The notes: generated by a model not told the origin, from the sequence alone. 64,000 bases of DNA from JAKVBH01 sp049800955 (GCF_049800955.1 NZ_JBNAGA010000001.1:434001-498000), one strand, 5' to 3'. Counted from the stretch's first letter, positions 17,416-27,589 are shown. Numbers and translations: made by a program.

Positions 17416-20400
17416 TCCCGCTCGAAGAAGATGCCGAGGCCCGTCTCGCCTTGTGACGTGACGCGCCCCCGTACCGTCACATCATCGGTCAGATCGAGGT
17501 TCAGCTTGATCTCACTGTCCCCGCGTGAGTTGACCGTGACATCCGTGTAGAGATCCTCTGTGATATAGGCGCCCACCTCGGCGGTGGCATTGCCTTCGGC
17601 ATCTGTCCCGATGCTCAAATCATCGACGCCAAGCCCGCTTCTCAGCTCATCCGTGAGCCCAAGCCCCCCACGGCCGGAGAGCGTGCGCAGTGCGGCCGCC
17701 AGCCGCACGGCCTGCAGGGGCGAGATTTGCTCTACGCTGCGGCCAAAGAGATAGAGCGACAGCACCTCATCTTCCGGCAATTCAGGAACCGAGCTGATGA
17801 TCGGTTCCGGCTCCGAAGCCGGCCCTTCGATGCTGATCAAGATCGCTGTGCCATCTACTTCGGTTTCCGCCACAAACCGGATGATCGGATCAAAGCTGCC
17901 CTGAAGAGAGACGGCCCCCTCGGTCAGCGTCAGACGCCTGCCCAGTAGATCGATACGGCCGCGCAGCAGATCAAACTGTCCCACAGGCACAATGTCATTG
18001 GTTGTTCCTGTCAAGCGCAGCTGGCCCCCGAGCTCTGCATCCAGCCCCCGCCCGCGGACAAACATCTTGGCGGGCGCACGGATGAGGAGATCGATGGGAA
18101 AAGACGGGGCAGGCGCTGCGCTCTTTTGGCCAAGAAGTCCTGCAAATGCGAGGGTTTGGCGCACATCCGCCGGCATGCCCTGATGCTCCAGCCCCTCCAG
18201 AATGCTGTAGCTGGGGCCGATGTTGGGAATGCGTAGTTCGACGACATCCAGCGTAATGGCCCCTCCAATTTGCGCGCCGCCTGTCAGAGGTCCCTGTACC
18301 CGGATCGTCCCGTCGGCATCTGCCTCATAGAGGTCCGGATCGCGCAGGATTGTGTCATCCAGTGTGATGCTCAGATCAGCGGGGAAGGGCGCGGAGAGGC
18401 CAATAGGCCCTGCAACGCGGATGTCTCCGCCCGAGGCAAGATCTCCATCGATGGCCAATTGGGCCTGCCCGCTGGCGAGCCGCACTGTTCCATCAATGTT
18501 TTCAACGGCAAGGCGCTGCGCAGGCAGCGCCACGCGTCCGCGCTCCAGCGCGATTTGCCCGGAGAGGGCATCAAGACCCGGCCGGCCTGCGAGGCGCAGA
18601 TCAAAGCGCGCCTGGCCGGCGACGGTTTGACCGCTAAGAAAGGCATTGGCCAGCGCCAGCGGCGCTGCGCCGTCAATGCCAAGATCGACACGGCCCGAGG
18701 GTGCGACAGAGCCTTCGGCGCTCAGGGTGATCCCGCCGGGGCCCGTCCCGCTCGCATTGATCTGCCAGGGCCCGCCCGCTCCACGCGCCGTGCCACTCAC
18801 ACGCGCGGGCCCCGACAATTCGCGCACCAAAAGCCCCAGATCAGTCAGCGTCGCGGCATATTGCAGATCGCCGCCGCTGCCCGAAAGTGTTCCCGATGCC
18901 GTGGCTTCCGCCCCGCGTGTATCAACCGCAAAACGGTCGATGCGAAGCGTGCCGTCGTCTGCGCGCGCGGCCACCAGATCAATGCTGGAGGCGCCGCGGA
19001 GCAAGGGGGCAATGGCCGGAATGCCCGCCGAGAGTGATTGTCCATCAAGCCGTGCAGTCACATTGCCTGCCAGCGTCTTCAAGTTCCCGCTGGCCTGCGC
19101 CTCAAGAGCCACCGCGCCGCCAATGGCGCGGCCCGCCAGCCGCCGGTAGGCCGTCAGATCGCCAATCCGCCCGCGGATATTGGCAGTGATCTCTTCAAGG
19201 TTCTCAACCGCGCCCGTCACGGCCAAGGCCGCGCTTCCGGGTAGGGCCAGCTCGGTTGCAAATTGCCAGGTGTTGCCAGCTCGTGTGGCGTCGATATCGG
19301 CATTCGCGGTGCCGGAAAGCTGGGGCAGGGCGCGCGAAATATCCGGCAGCCGCGCGGTGATATCGACGCGGCTGGTCTCGGCGTCAATCGCCGCACGTCC
19401 GGCAATCTCGGCGTGCTCCGTGTTGACCACAAGGTTCTCGATACGCGTGCCCGCTGTGTCCCGCACAAGCTGGGCTTGCAGTCTCCCAGTGCCTTCAAGG
19501 AGCGGGTCCAACTGAGCGATCCCGCTTGTGATGTCGCGCGTGGTGCCCTCAAATTGTAGATCCAGAGCCGTTGTCACAGGTTCGGCGCGGCCCTTGATGT
19601 CGAGGTCAGCCGCCCCGCCAAGCGCGCGGCCCGCCAGACCGGAAAATCGTGAAATATCCCGAGCCGTCAGGCGCATGTCTGGCGTGAGGGTCAGGGGGCG
19701 TTCGTCGAGGAGGCCCGTGATCGTAACATTGCCAGTGATTCCGTAATCCGCGCCTGAGAGCTCAAGCGCGCGCAGTTGCAACGGCTGTCCCTGCGCCCAG
19801 AAAAATTCCAGCGCGCTTTTGATGGCTGCACCAACGGCGTCTTGTAGAGCAGGATCGCCAAAGGCCATGCCTGTCGTCTCGACTTGAACGGCCCCGTCCA
19901 CGGCTCCGTCATCGCGCGCAATGCGGCCGCTTCCGTCCAATGCGATGGCGTCGATCCGCACATCGGGTTGCCTCAGCTCCGCGATGGTACCTTTGAGGGT
20001 CCAGGCATCGCCGCGTCTGGCGTCGAAGGCCGCGCGCAGGTCTGCACCGCCCAGAAAGACGGGATCGCCGGGCAGCGGCAGCAAGACGCTCTCTCCATCA
20101 GGCGGGGCAATGATGACATCCAGATCAAAGGCATCTGGCCAACCTCCTGCGGAGATCTCCGCCGTGCCGGCCAAGCTGAAGGCCTGCGCGCGCAGATCGA
20201 GCGCCGAGAGCGAGACGGCGCCCTGAGGCGATTGCGATCCATCTGCGACGAGCTCTACGGACGAGCCCAGGAACTCCCGGAACTGCGGGGCCACCAGCGG
20301 AGAAATATCCCCCTCCAAACGCGCAGAGAAGCGCCGCGTGGTCCCATCCGCACTGGCTTCATCCCGCAGACCGACCTGGCCCGTGAGGCGATCCTCACCA

Positions 20401-21119
20401 TCGGTTGCCAGCGCAATGTCCGTTGTCAGATCGCTGAGCGGGCCTGCACCGTTGACCGTCAGCGCTACGGAGGGCGCACCGGGCAGGGCAAGCAGCGTCG
20501 CGGCAAGCCCGCCTTCCGGCTCGGCAACGTCGAGATCGAGGACGACCTCGCGGGTGGCGTTGGCATACCTGCCGCTGAGAGCAAAGCGCCCGCCTGCGTC
20601 GAGGCGATCCACGGTCAGCGCGACGGAGCCTTCTCCGCCCGCAAGCTCCGCGGAGCCATTGAGCTGAAACCGGACCGCTTGCCCCAGTATCGGTGCACCG
20701 ATGTCTGCCTGTGCAATGGCCAGCTCCTTGAGCACCACCGAGACCGGCAGGTCTGGCAAGGCGAAAGGCGCGCGCGCCGTGGGCTCCGGGCCGGATGCCT
20801 CGCTCACCGGAAGACGCGCCAGATCCAAGACGCCGACAGAAATCTCTTCAATATCAATGGCGCCGCTGAGCAAAGCGCGCCGGTTCCAGACCATGGCAAC
20901 ATCTGCAATCCGCAGCCAGACGCCATCGGGGTCGGAGACGATGATTTCCTCAATAGTCGCCCGCGCGCTCAGCGCTCCGGCAAATCCGCGAAGCTCGACG
21001 CTGCGCCCGTCGCTCGACAGCGCATCCTCCAGCAAGCCTTGGATAAAGCCGCGATCATCGCTTTGCGCCGCAAGCGAGGCAGGCCAGAGCATTGCGATAC
21101 ACAGAACCAAATACCGCAT
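17409..21119 (-). CDS. tamB: Translocation and assembly module subunit TamB
   Basis: TamB spans the periplasm between the membranes and works with TamA in outer-membrane protein assembly and probably lipid transport. This 1236-residue protein has an N-terminal signal/anchor (MRYLVLCIAMLWPASLAAQ), a very long repetitive beta-rich region with alternating short strands, and a C-terminal DUF490-type domain that includes LRGRIDLLGRRLTLTEGAVS, SLYLFGRS and GLGIFFERDY at the end. Its ATG shares one base with the tamA stop (TGATG), so the pair is coupled. Length is normal for the family. Confidence 0.93.
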   Translation of the reverse strand: MRYLVLCIAMLWPASLAAQSDDRGFIQGLLEDALSSDGRSVELRGFAGALSARATIEEIIVSDPDGVWLRIADVAMVWNRRALLSGAIDIEEISVGVLDLARLPVSEASGPEPTARAPFALPDLPVSVVLKELAIAQADIGAPILGQAVRFQLNGSAELAGGEGSVALTVDRLDAGGRFALSGRYANATREVVLDLDVAEPEGGLAATLLALPGAPSVALTVNGAGPLSDLTTDIALATDGEDRLTGQVGLRDEASADGTTRRFSARLEGDISPLVAPQFREFLGSSVELVADGSQSPQGAVSLSALDLRAQAFSLAGTAEISAGGWPDAFDLDVIIAPPDGESVLLPLPGDPVFLGGADLRAAFDARRGDAWTLKGTIAELRQPDVRIDAIALDGSGRIARDDGAVDGAVQVETTGMAFGDPALQDAVGAAIKSALEFFWAQGQPLQLRALELSGADYGITGNVTITGLLDERPLTLTPDMRLTARDISRFSGLAGRALGGAADLDIKGRAEPVTTALDLQFEGTTRDITSGIAQLDPLLEGTGRLQAQLVRDTAGTRIENLVVNTEHAEIAGRAAIDAETSRVDITARLPDISRALPQLSGTANADIDATRAGNTWQFATELALPGSAALAVTGAVENLEEITANIRGRIGDLTAYRRLAGRAIGGAVALEAQASGNLKTLAGNVTARLDGQSLSAGIPAIAPLLRGASSIDLVAARADDGTLRIDRFAVDTRGAEATASGTLSGSGGDLQYAATLTDLGLLVRELSGPARVSGTARGAGGPWQINASGTGPGGITLSAEGSVAPSGRVDLGIDGAAPLALANAFLSGQTVAGQARFDLRLAGRPGLDALSGQIALERGRVALPAQRLAVENIDGTVRLASGQAQLAIDGDLASGGDIRVAGPIGLSAPFPADLSITLDDTILRDPDLYEADADGTIRVQGPLTGGAQIGGAITLDVVELRIPNIGPSYSILEGLEHQGMPADVRQTLAFAGLLGQKSAAPAPSFPIDLLIRAPAKMFVRGRGLDAELGGQLRLTGTTNDIVPVGQFDLLRGRIDLLGRRLTLTEGAVSLQGSFDPIIRFVAETEVDGTAILISIEGPASEPEPIISSVPELPEDEVLSLYLFGRSVEQISPLQAVRLAAALRTLSGRGGLGLTDELRSGLGVDDLSIGTDAEGNATAEVGAYITEDLYTDVTVNSRGDSEIKLNLDLTDDVTVRGRVTSQGETGLGIFFERDY

Positions 21120-22939
21120 CAGAACGATTGTCCTATCCCGATATAGACCTGCACGCCCTCGCCGGTCTCACCCGCGACAGGGCCCGCAATATCAAAACGC
21201 AAGGGCCCCACGGGCGTCTTGTAGCGCACGCCGACCCCTGCGCCCGCGTGCCACTCACCGCCGCTGAAATCGCTCTCGCCGCTCAGGTAGCCCGCATCGG
21301 AAAAGAGCACCGCCCCCAAGGTATCGGTAATGCCGACCCGCAGTTCGCCCGAAAGAACGCCTAAGGCCCGCCCGCCCAGCGTTTCGCTGCCGTAGTCCAC
21401 ATCAAGGGATTGGTAAGGTTGGCCCCGGACCGTGCCACCGCCGCCCGAATAATAGAGGAACCCCGGTGGCGCCGATTGTGCCTCAGGCCCGAGAAGTGAG
21501 CCCAGCTGAAGCCGGCCGGCGAGGGTCACCCTGTCGGTGCTGCCCAGTTGCTGGTAGGCGCGGGCATCCATCTTGAAGCGTAGCCCGGCATCGCTTTCGC
21601 GGGTTTCGACGAAGGGTTCGGCCTCGAGGCGTAGAAATGTCCCATCTGTCGGGTCCAGCGCATCGTTACGGCGATCCCAGGTCAGCGCGCCGGGCAGAGA
21701 GAGCAAGACCAATTCGCGGGTGGGCTCATCGGCATCAAACAGATCGGTGACGCGCGAGTAAGAGAGCTTGACGCCGAGCTCACCAGTCAGGGTTTCAGAG
21801 ACTTCCGTGGAATAACCCGTGCTGATCGAGGCGGTGTCTTCGAGGTAATCCGGCTCGTCCAGCGAGGCGAGTTTGCCTTCGAGGAAAAACAACGTGTCCG
21901 GCCCGAATACGGCAGGCTTTTCAAATCTCGCGCTGAGACGGAAGTCCGCGCCGCTCTCCTGGCTGCCGATCTGTGCCGCCTCTCCTTCGATGCGCAGGCG
22001 TTCTGCACCGCCCAGAATGTTGCGATGCAGCCAGAAGCCCGACAACGTCAGGCCATTGAGATTGGAAATCTCGACGCCGCCGCCGAAGCGTCGGGGCAGC
22101 TGGTCCACGACCTCGATGCTCATATCAAGCGTGCCGTCGGGTTGGACGGCTTCGCCCTCGCTGAGCTGAACAGAGCGGAACGCGCCGGTCTTGCGCAAAC
22201 GGCTCGCCGCCTTCTTGACCGCATCGGGCGTGTAGGGCTCCCCTTTCGGCAGGCCCGCGATCTGACGAATGCGATTGGCCCGTACCGCGCTTTCGCCACG
22301 GACCTCGGTATCGCCGAAGCGGGCAAAGGGCCCGGGTACAAGCGAAATATCCACATCGAGACGCGCGGAGCGATGCTGCGCTGAGATGTTCTGGCCTGCG
22401 ACATCCACCTTGGGGTGGCCCGCCTCGCGCCAACGCAGGACTGCGCCCCGGGTGGCATCGCGGACAGTCTCCGCGCGGGCGGGCTCGTCTTTGGCGAAAG
22501 AGGGGGGCAGGCTGTCGCCGGGCGCCAAGGGTGCAATGCGGGTCTCACCAAAGCGGAAGGCGCGACCGGTCTCGATGCGAACGTCAATCGATGAGACGAC
22601 ATCCGGAGCCGCCAGCGGATTGATGCGCGCCGCTTCGGTGCCATCTACAGCGATCCGGACCACATTTGCGTAATAGCCATTTGCATAGAGCACTTCGACA
22701 AAAGTGGCGTAATCCGCTTGTGCCGCGGACAGCAGATCGCGGCCGTTGACGTCCTCGCCCTCTTCCAATTGCGCGATCAGGGATGCGGCACGCAGTTCCG
22801 CGCGCAAGACATCGGGGTCCTCTGCGTCAATGCCTGTCAGCTCCAGTGACAGGACAGACGCCTCTTCCTCGGTCCAAGCCGGGGCGGACATCATTAACAG
22901 CGCTGCAAGGCCGCCATGTACCAGGTATTTTATGCTCAT
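21119..22939 (-). CDS. tamA: Outer-membrane assembly protein TamA (POTRA plus beta-barrel)
   Basis: The 606-residue protein has a Sec signal (MSIKYLVHGG...PAWT), periplasmic POTRA-type repeats up to roughly residue 265 (for example FARFGDTEVRG and PKGEPYTPDAVKKA), and a C-terminal Omp85 beta-barrel. It ends in the outer-membrane signature with a terminal phenylalanine (YIGIGQSF). The ATG at 22939 starts a clean signal peptide; an in-frame codon at 22966 would add a basic tail in front. tamB follows directly with a one-base overlap. Confidence 0.93.
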   Translation of the reverse strand: MSIKYLVHGGLAALLMMSAPAWTEEEASVLSLELTGIDAEDPDVLRAELRAASLIAQLEEGEDVNGRDLLSAAQADYATFVEVLYANGYYANVVRIAVDGTEAARINPLAAPDVVSSIDVRIETGRAFRFGETRIAPLAPGDSLPPSFAKDEPARAETVRDATRGAVLRWREAGHPKVDVAGQNISAQHRSARLDVDISLVPGPFARFGDTEVRGESAVRANRIRQIAGLPKGEPYTPDAVKKAASRLRKTGAFRSVQLSEGEAVQPDGTLDMSIEVVDQLPRRFGGGVEISNLNGLTLSGFWLHRNILGGAERLRIEGEAAQIGSQESGADFRLSARFEKPAVFGPDTLFFLEGKLASLDEPDYLEDTASISTGYSTEVSETLTGELGVKLSYSRVTDLFDADEPTRELVLLSLPGALTWDRRNDALDPTDGTFLRLEAEPFVETRESDAGLRFKMDARAYQQLGSTDRVTLAGRLQLGSLLGPEAQSAPPGFLYYSGGGGTVRGQPYQSLDVDYGSETLGGRALGVLSGELRVGITDTLGAVLFSDAGYLSGESDFSGGEWHAGAGVGVRYKTPVGPLRFDIAGPVAGETGEGVQVYIGIGQSF

Positions 22940-23154
22940 GTGTCTCTCGCACCACCGCCTGCGCACCGCGAAGCGGCGCTTGTGGGAGAGTGACTGTTTT
23001 TACTCGCGCCCTGTGTGCCGTGTGTCCCGGCGCGCAGGTGCGCATGTGTCATCTTCCCCCACGTTCAGTGTAGGATCATTCGCCACATTTCCCAAGTCGA
23101 TAATGCGTGAGCAGGAGGAAGAGTTCCATGCAGAGGTCCTGCCGCGCCCAAAAG

Positions 23155-23184
23155 AAAAACCCCGCCGCGAAGGTCGCGACGGGG
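23155..23184 (-). terminator. Terminator after the Bax-inhibitor-1 gene
   Basis: On the minus strand an 11-base arm (23174-23184) pairs with 23160-23170 with one mismatch around a three-base loop, followed by a T-rich run. It lies about 30 bases after the stop codon of the minus-strand gene. Confidence 0.85.
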
Positions 23185-23210
23185 CCGTGTCTCAAGGCTG
23201 TGACGCGGGA

Positions 23211-23954
23211 TTACTCGCGTTGGCCAAAAAGTTGCAGGAGCATCATGAACATGTTGATGAAGTTCAGGTAGAGCGACAGGGCGCCCATGATCCCGGATTT
23301 CGCCATCCACTCCTGATCCCCATGATGGGCATGGGCCAGGTAGGTGTTCTTGATGTTCTGCGTGTCATACGCTGTGAGGCCTGCAAAGATCAGCACACCC
23401 AGCACGGAGATCGCAAACATGATCGCGGGTGACCCCAGGAAAATGTTGATGATCGACGCAACGACCAGACCGATCACACCCATGATCAGGAAAGAACCCC
23501 AGCCGGAGATGTCCTTCTTGGTTGTGTAGCCCCAGAGGGACAGACCTGCGAAGGCGATCGACGTCACGAGGAAGACTTGCGCAATCGAGAAGCCAGTGAA
23601 CGCGACGAAAATCCACGCGAGGGACAGGCCCATCACGGATGCGAAGACATAAAAGAACGTCTGCGCTCCCGCGGCGGAAAGCCGGTTGATCGCGGCACCA
23701 AAGCCAAACACCATGGCCAAGGGGGCAAACATCACGATCCAGCCCAGAATGTTTGGCGAAAGCGTGACCGGGTCACGGAAGACGCTCAGCAGAGCGGGGC
23801 TTGTGCCCACCGCCCAAGCCACGGCGAACGTCAGCAACATGCCAATCGACATGGTTGCATAGACTTTGTTCATGTGGGCGCGCAGGCCCTCATCAATCTG
23901 AGCGGCGCCAGCGCGCGCGCCCGTTGCCGATCTGATCGAATTATACTCAGCCAT
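23211..23954 (-). CDS. Bax inhibitor-1 / YccA family membrane protein
   Basis: A 247-residue protein with a short soluble N-terminus (MAEYNSIRSATGARAG) and about seven hydrophobic segments, typical of the BI-1/YccA family. The conserved region LIFAGLTAYDTQNIK near the sixth span and a C-terminus rich in LNFINMFMMLLQLFG fit this family. Members are inner-membrane proteins linked to calcium leak or FtsH modulation; the role here is unknown. The ATG at 23954 was preferred over 23966. It stands alone with its own terminator. Confidence 0.9.
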   Translation of the reverse strand: MAEYNSIRSATGARAGAAQIDEGLRAHMNKVYATMSIGMLLTFAVAWAVGTSPALLSVFRDPVTLSPNILGWIVMFAPLAMVFGFGAAINRLSAAGAQTFFYVFASVMGLSLAWIFVAFTGFSIAQVFLVTSIAFAGLSLWGYTTKKDISGWGSFLIMGVIGLVVASIINIFLGSPAIMFAISVLGVLIFAGLTAYDTQNIKNTYLAHAHHGDQEWMAKSGIMGALSLYLNFINMFMMLLQLFGQRE

Positions 23955-24101
23955 CAGGTCCTCCAAGCTGCAATCTCACCCCCACCACAGAGGGTTTGGA
24001 TGAGATATTGGCAGTCATGGCCCCGTTTTCAAGGAAAACCGGTGCGGCAGATGTAGATTTTGACGCAAATTGTCAGGAACTGCTGCCAAACTCTACAGGG
24101 A

Positions 24102-24305
24102 TCAGCGCGTCCAATGGGACGGGACGTCCCACGCAGGGCGATTTGCTTCCGAGGCCGCATCGCTGCGAGACAGGCCCATATCGCGCAATTGCGCGTCATC
24201 CAGACGGCTGAGGTCGCGGCGCTGGCGGGCGAGCGCCAACATGTCGCTCAAACGCGGGAAGCGGCGGATCGAGGCGGGGCGGGTCTGTTCAAGAACGAAG
24301 GTCAT
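24102..24305 (-). CDS. DUF1127-domain small protein
   Basis: A 67-residue protein whose second half (ALARQRRDLSRLDDAQLRDMGLSRSDAASEA) is a DUF1127 domain. In other alphaproteobacteria small arginine-rich DUF1127 proteins affect RNA turnover, nitrogen and phosphate responses. That is known of the family, not shown here. It starts at 24305 with a weak ribosome site and is divergent from a LysR gene about 110 bases away, suggesting control by that regulator. Confidence 0.8.
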   Translation of the reverse strand: MTFVLEQTRPASIRRFPRLSDMLALARQRRDLSRLDDAQLRDMGLSRSDAASEANRPAWDVPSHWTR

Positions 24306-24414
24306 TGGTGCAATCCTGATGAAAGCGCGGGTTTGTATTTCGATGCTTGATATATGCATCGTGGCGGGATATTTTGAAAACGAATGTTTTTGAAATTATA
24401 TATCAGGAAATGTG

Positions 24415-25275
24415 ATGAGAAATCTGGACGTGACCGTACTCCGCTCCTTCGTGGCCGTGGCGCAATGCGGAGGCGTGACCCGCGCGGCGGGGTTTCTGAA
24501 CCTCACGCAATCAGCTGTGTCGATGCAGCTCAAGCGGCTTGAGGAGCTGATGGGGCTGGAACTGCTCGACAGAACCGGTCGGGGCGTCGCTCTGACAAGT
24601 GCGGGCGAACAGCTTCTTGGGTATGCGCGACGCATGGTCAGTCTCAATGACGAGGCGTTTGCGCGGCTGACACATCAGGATTATGCGGGCGAAATCACGC
24701 TCGGTGTGCCCCATGATATCGTCTACCCTGTGATCCCGCGCGTTTTGCAACGGTTCAGCGCAGAGATGCCGCGTGTAAGGGTTCAAATGAGCACGACCTA
24801 CACGACGAAACTCAAGAGACAATTCGCCGCCGGCCAGCTCGCCCTGATGCTGACCACAGAGACCGGGGCCGAGGCCAGCCTTGATGCGCAGGTTCAGACG
24901 CTGACGGAAATTCCCTTGCGCTGGTTTGGCGCGCCGCAGGGGCAAGCCCACAAGCACAGACCCCTGCAACTGGCCATGGGCCGGGTCTGCGGTTTTCGCC
25001 CCGGCGTGATCGCGCGGCTTGAGGCGGCGGGCATCCCTTGGGAAAACGCCGTAGACACGGACAGTGACCGCACGATTGAGGCCACAACCAGCGCTGATCT
25101 GGGGGTGACGGCCTTGCTTGATGGCACAGCGCCACCGCAATTGGCGGAGATCACGGCCTCAGATTTACCCGAGCTCGATCTTCATAAGATCAACCTCTAT
25201 GGCCTCGGCCGCTCACCGGACACTCCAGTGGCGCGTCTGGCGGAGATGATCCAGGAAGGCTACGGCACGCTTTAG
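24415..25275 (+). CDS. LysR-family transcriptional regulator
   Basis: A 286-residue LysR protein. The helix-turn-helix segment is VLRSFVAVAQCGGVTRAAGFLNLTQSAVSMQLKRLE in parts, followed by a LysR effector domain. The ATG at 24415 has AGGAA upstream; a GTG three bases earlier is the only alternative. It is divergent from the DUF1127 gene, and LysR proteins usually control the divergent neighbour from a shared T-N11-A operator. The AT-rich intergenic region (around 24340-24400) would hold that operator. The effector is unknown. Confidence 0.9.
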   Translation: MRNLDVTVLRSFVAVAQCGGVTRAAGFLNLTQSAVSMQLKRLEELMGLELLDRTGRGVALTSAGEQLLGYARRMVSLNDEAFARLTHQDYAGEITLGVPHDIVYPVIPRVLQRFSAEMPRVRVQMSTTYTTKLKRQFAAGQLALMLTTETGAEASLDAQVQTLTEIPLRWFGAPQGQAHKHRPLQLAMGRVCGFRPGVIARLEAAGIPWENAVDTDSDRTIEATTSADLGVTALLDGTAPPQLAEITASDLPELDLHKINLYGLGRSPDTPVARLAEMIQEGYGTL

Positions 25276-25379
25276 CGGCCTACCTGGGGGCATGCGCTGC
25301 CTGCGGGCTTGAAAAAACGGTCCTGCACACAAATGTAAATCTGCATAACATTTAGTGCAGCCGAGGAATTGCGTTGACC

Positions 25380-26129
25380 ATGACACCAACTGACCTGATC
25401 TCGAAGGAGGCTGACGCGGAGCTGCAGAGCCTGGCCGCGCGGTATGCGAAGGCGGGCGGGGTCGGTCTGCAAGTTCTCAATATGCTGGGCGGGCAGGCGG
25501 AAAACCTGCTCGAGCGCCTGCCGGATCCTGTCAAATCCGGGCTGGAGGGCGCAACCGAGCGCGCGTTGCATGTGGCCCTGGAGACAGCCCAACACTCCCG
25601 CACCCGCATTCCCGATGCCGCGCCTTGGCTGAACCGCGCGGTTACGACGGCCATGGGCGCTGCCGGCGGCTTTGGCGGCTTGCCCTCGGCGCTGACCGAG
25701 TTGCCGGTGACCACGACGATCCTGCTGCGCACGATCCAGGGCATTGCAGAGGAAAACGGGTTTGACCCGGCAGAGGAAGCGGTGCGTCTGGAATGCTTGC
25801 ATGTGTTCGCAGCCGCCGGTCCGCTGGAGCAGGATGACGGGGCCAATATGGCGTTTCTCGCGGCACGGGTAACGCTCACAGGCTCGACCGTTCAGGGCCT
25901 GATCGCCCGGATCGCGCCGCGCCTTGCGACTGTCTTTGGGCAAAAACTCGCCGCGCAGGCTGTGCCCGTTTTGGGGGCCGCCGCGGGTGCGGCCACAAAC
26001 TACGCCTATACCTCCTATTATCAGGAAATGGCGGCTGTGCACTTTGGCCTGAAGCGCCTCGCCCGGGATCATGGGGTGAGCGAAGATATCCTTCTGGAGC
26101 GCCTCAAACTGGCTTTGTCCAAGTCGTGA
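25380..26129 (+). CDS. EcsC-family protein
   Basis: A 249-residue protein with the EcsC-family pattern: an N-terminal helical region, a glycine/alanine-rich hydrophobic stretch (AVTTAMGAAGGFGGLPSALTELPVTTTILLRTI), LECLHVFA, and a second glycine/alanine-rich segment (AVPVLGAAAGAATNYAYTSYYQ). EcsC was named from a Bacillus ABC-transporter locus, but its biochemical role is not known and no transporter gene adjoins it here. The ATG at 25380 follows an in-frame TTG two codons earlier. Confidence 0.8.
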   Translation: MTPTDLISKEADAELQSLAARYAKAGGVGLQVLNMLGGQAENLLERLPDPVKSGLEGATERALHVALETAQHSRTRIPDAAPWLNRAVTTAMGAAGGFGGLPSALTELPVTTTILLRTIQGIAEENGFDPAEEAVRLECLHVFAAAGPLEQDDGANMAFLAARVTLTGSTVQGLIARIAPRLATVFGQKLAAQAVPVLGAAAGAATNYAYTSYYQEMAAVHFGLKRLARDHGVSEDILLERLKLALSKS

Positions 26130-26229
26130 ATTGAAAAGCGCGGGCACTTGTCCCATTTTGAGGGCGAGGAAGCTGTGCGGTGTAATCAGAGGCTCAAGCC
26201 CAAAGACCGCGCAAAGTGGCGAGGCAGCT

Positions 26230-26541
26230 ATGATCCGACCTATGACGATGGCCCTGTGCGCAGGGTTGATGATTTCGATCTTCCCCGGTGATCTCCATGC
26301 CGGGCCGATCTCGCGGGCCTGCCTCAAAGCGGACAGACCGGCGGCCAATGCGCGGCTGTGTCGCTGCATTCAGGCAGCCGCTGACCGCGATCTGTCGCGC
26401 GCGGATCAGCGTCTGGCCGCCGGATTTTTCCGTGACCCCCATCGGGCGCAGGAAATCCGACAATCCGACAGGCCCTCGCATGAGCGCTTCTGGGAGCGCT
26501 ACAAGCGGTTTGGCGCGCGCGCGCAGGCCATGTGCGGCTGA
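26230..26541 (+). CDS. Small exported cysteine-containing protein of unknown function
   Basis: A 103-residue protein with a signal peptide (hydrophobic core ALCAGLMISIF, cleavage probably after LHA) and four cysteines in the mature part (AC, LCRC, MC), which could form two disulfides in the periplasm. The region LSRADQRLAAGFFRDPHRAQEIRQSD and ERFWERYKRFG looks strongly conserved; I recall similar Rhodobacteraceae proteins labelled 'arginine transporter', a label the sequence does not support. A second ATG at 26242 is possible. Function unknown. Confidence 0.65.
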   Translation: MIRPMTMALCAGLMISIFPGDLHAGPISRACLKADRPAANARLCRCIQAAADRDLSRADQRLAAGFFRDPHRAQEIRQSDRPSHERFWERYKRFGARAQAMCG

Positions 26542-26635
26542 TCCCATCGCGGGTTGCTCAATTAAGTAAATCCAAAAAGAGATTGTATTCGCGCCGTCCG
26601 CGTTTCATGACAGGTGAAACGTCAGGGAGGCGGGC

Positions 26636-27589
26636 ATGCTGCCCAAAGGTGTGACATTGCGCGGGCTGGAGGTCTTTGATGCGCTGGCCCAAACGGGCTC
26701 GGTCGCCCAAGCCGCGCGCATGACCGGGCTCAGCCAACCGGCCGTCAGCCAACAGATGAAAAACCTTGAAAGCGCGCTGGGCACCGATCTGCTGGATCAC
26801 ACCCGCCGCCCCATGCAGCTGACACCGGCGGGCCGCTCCTATCACGAGCGCACACAGGCGGTCCTGCGAGAGTTGCGGCTGGCGCAATCAGAGCTGGTGG
26901 TGATGGATCTCAGTGACATCAGCTTGCTCAATCTGGGCATGATTGATGATTTCGACAATGACGTCACCCCGCGGCTGGCCACGCTGCTCGCGGAAAGCCT
27001 CACGCGGTGTACCGTCAAGCTGATCACGGGCTCCAGCTACGGCATTCTTGACGCTGTCTCGGCGCGCAACCTGCACGCGGGCGTCGCGGCCAGCACGGGA
27101 GATCACATTGAAAACGTGCGGGAATATCCCCTCATGTCGGATCCCTTTGTGCTTGTGGCGCCGCGCGATGCGGGCGCGGATACAGGGCGGATCACCGAAG
27201 ATCTGCCGTTTATCCGCTATGACGCAGAGCAATTGATCGCGCGCCAGATCGCTGCGCATTTTGCCAGAGAGCAGTTGATGCCGCCATCACGCTTCGAGAT
27301 CGGCGCGCATCTGGCCCTCATGGCGCTGGTGGCACGCGGCGCGGGCTGGGCGTTGACGACAGCGGCAGGCTACATGCGGGCGGCGCGCATGCATGACACG
27401 CTTGCGGCGCATCCTCTGCCTACAGCACCGTTCTCGCGCACGCTGTCGCTCTTCGCGGCAGAAGACTGGTCTGACGATGTGCCGCGCGATGTGGGCTCAG
27501 CTGTGCGGCAATTGATGCAGGAGCAGGTCATTATTCCCGGTGAAACGGCCATGCCCTGGCTGAAAGGCGCATTGCGCGTACTGGATTGA
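26636..27589 (+). CDS. LysR-family transcriptional regulator
   Basis: A 317-residue LysR protein. The DNA-binding domain includes LRGLEVFDALAQTGSVAQAARM and TGLSQPAVSQQMKNLE; the remainder is a LysR substrate-binding domain. A GGGAGG lies shortly before the ATG at 26636. No divergent neighbour gene is adjacent (the gene upstream runs the same way), so the target is not evident. It ends about 40 bases before the end of a convergent hydrolase gene. Confidence 0.9.
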   Translation: MLPKGVTLRGLEVFDALAQTGSVAQAARMTGLSQPAVSQQMKNLESALGTDLLDHTRRPMQLTPAGRSYHERTQAVLRELRLAQSELVVMDLSDISLLNLGMIDDFDNDVTPRLATLLAESLTRCTVKLITGSSYGILDAVSARNLHAGVAASTGDHIENVREYPLMSDPFVLVAPRDAGADTGRITEDLPFIRYDAEQLIARQIAAHFAREQLMPPSRFEIGAHLALMALVARGAGWALTTAAGYMRAARMHDTLAAHPLPTAPFSRTLSLFAAEDWSDDVPRDVGSAVRQLMQEQVIIPGETAMPWLKGALRVLD

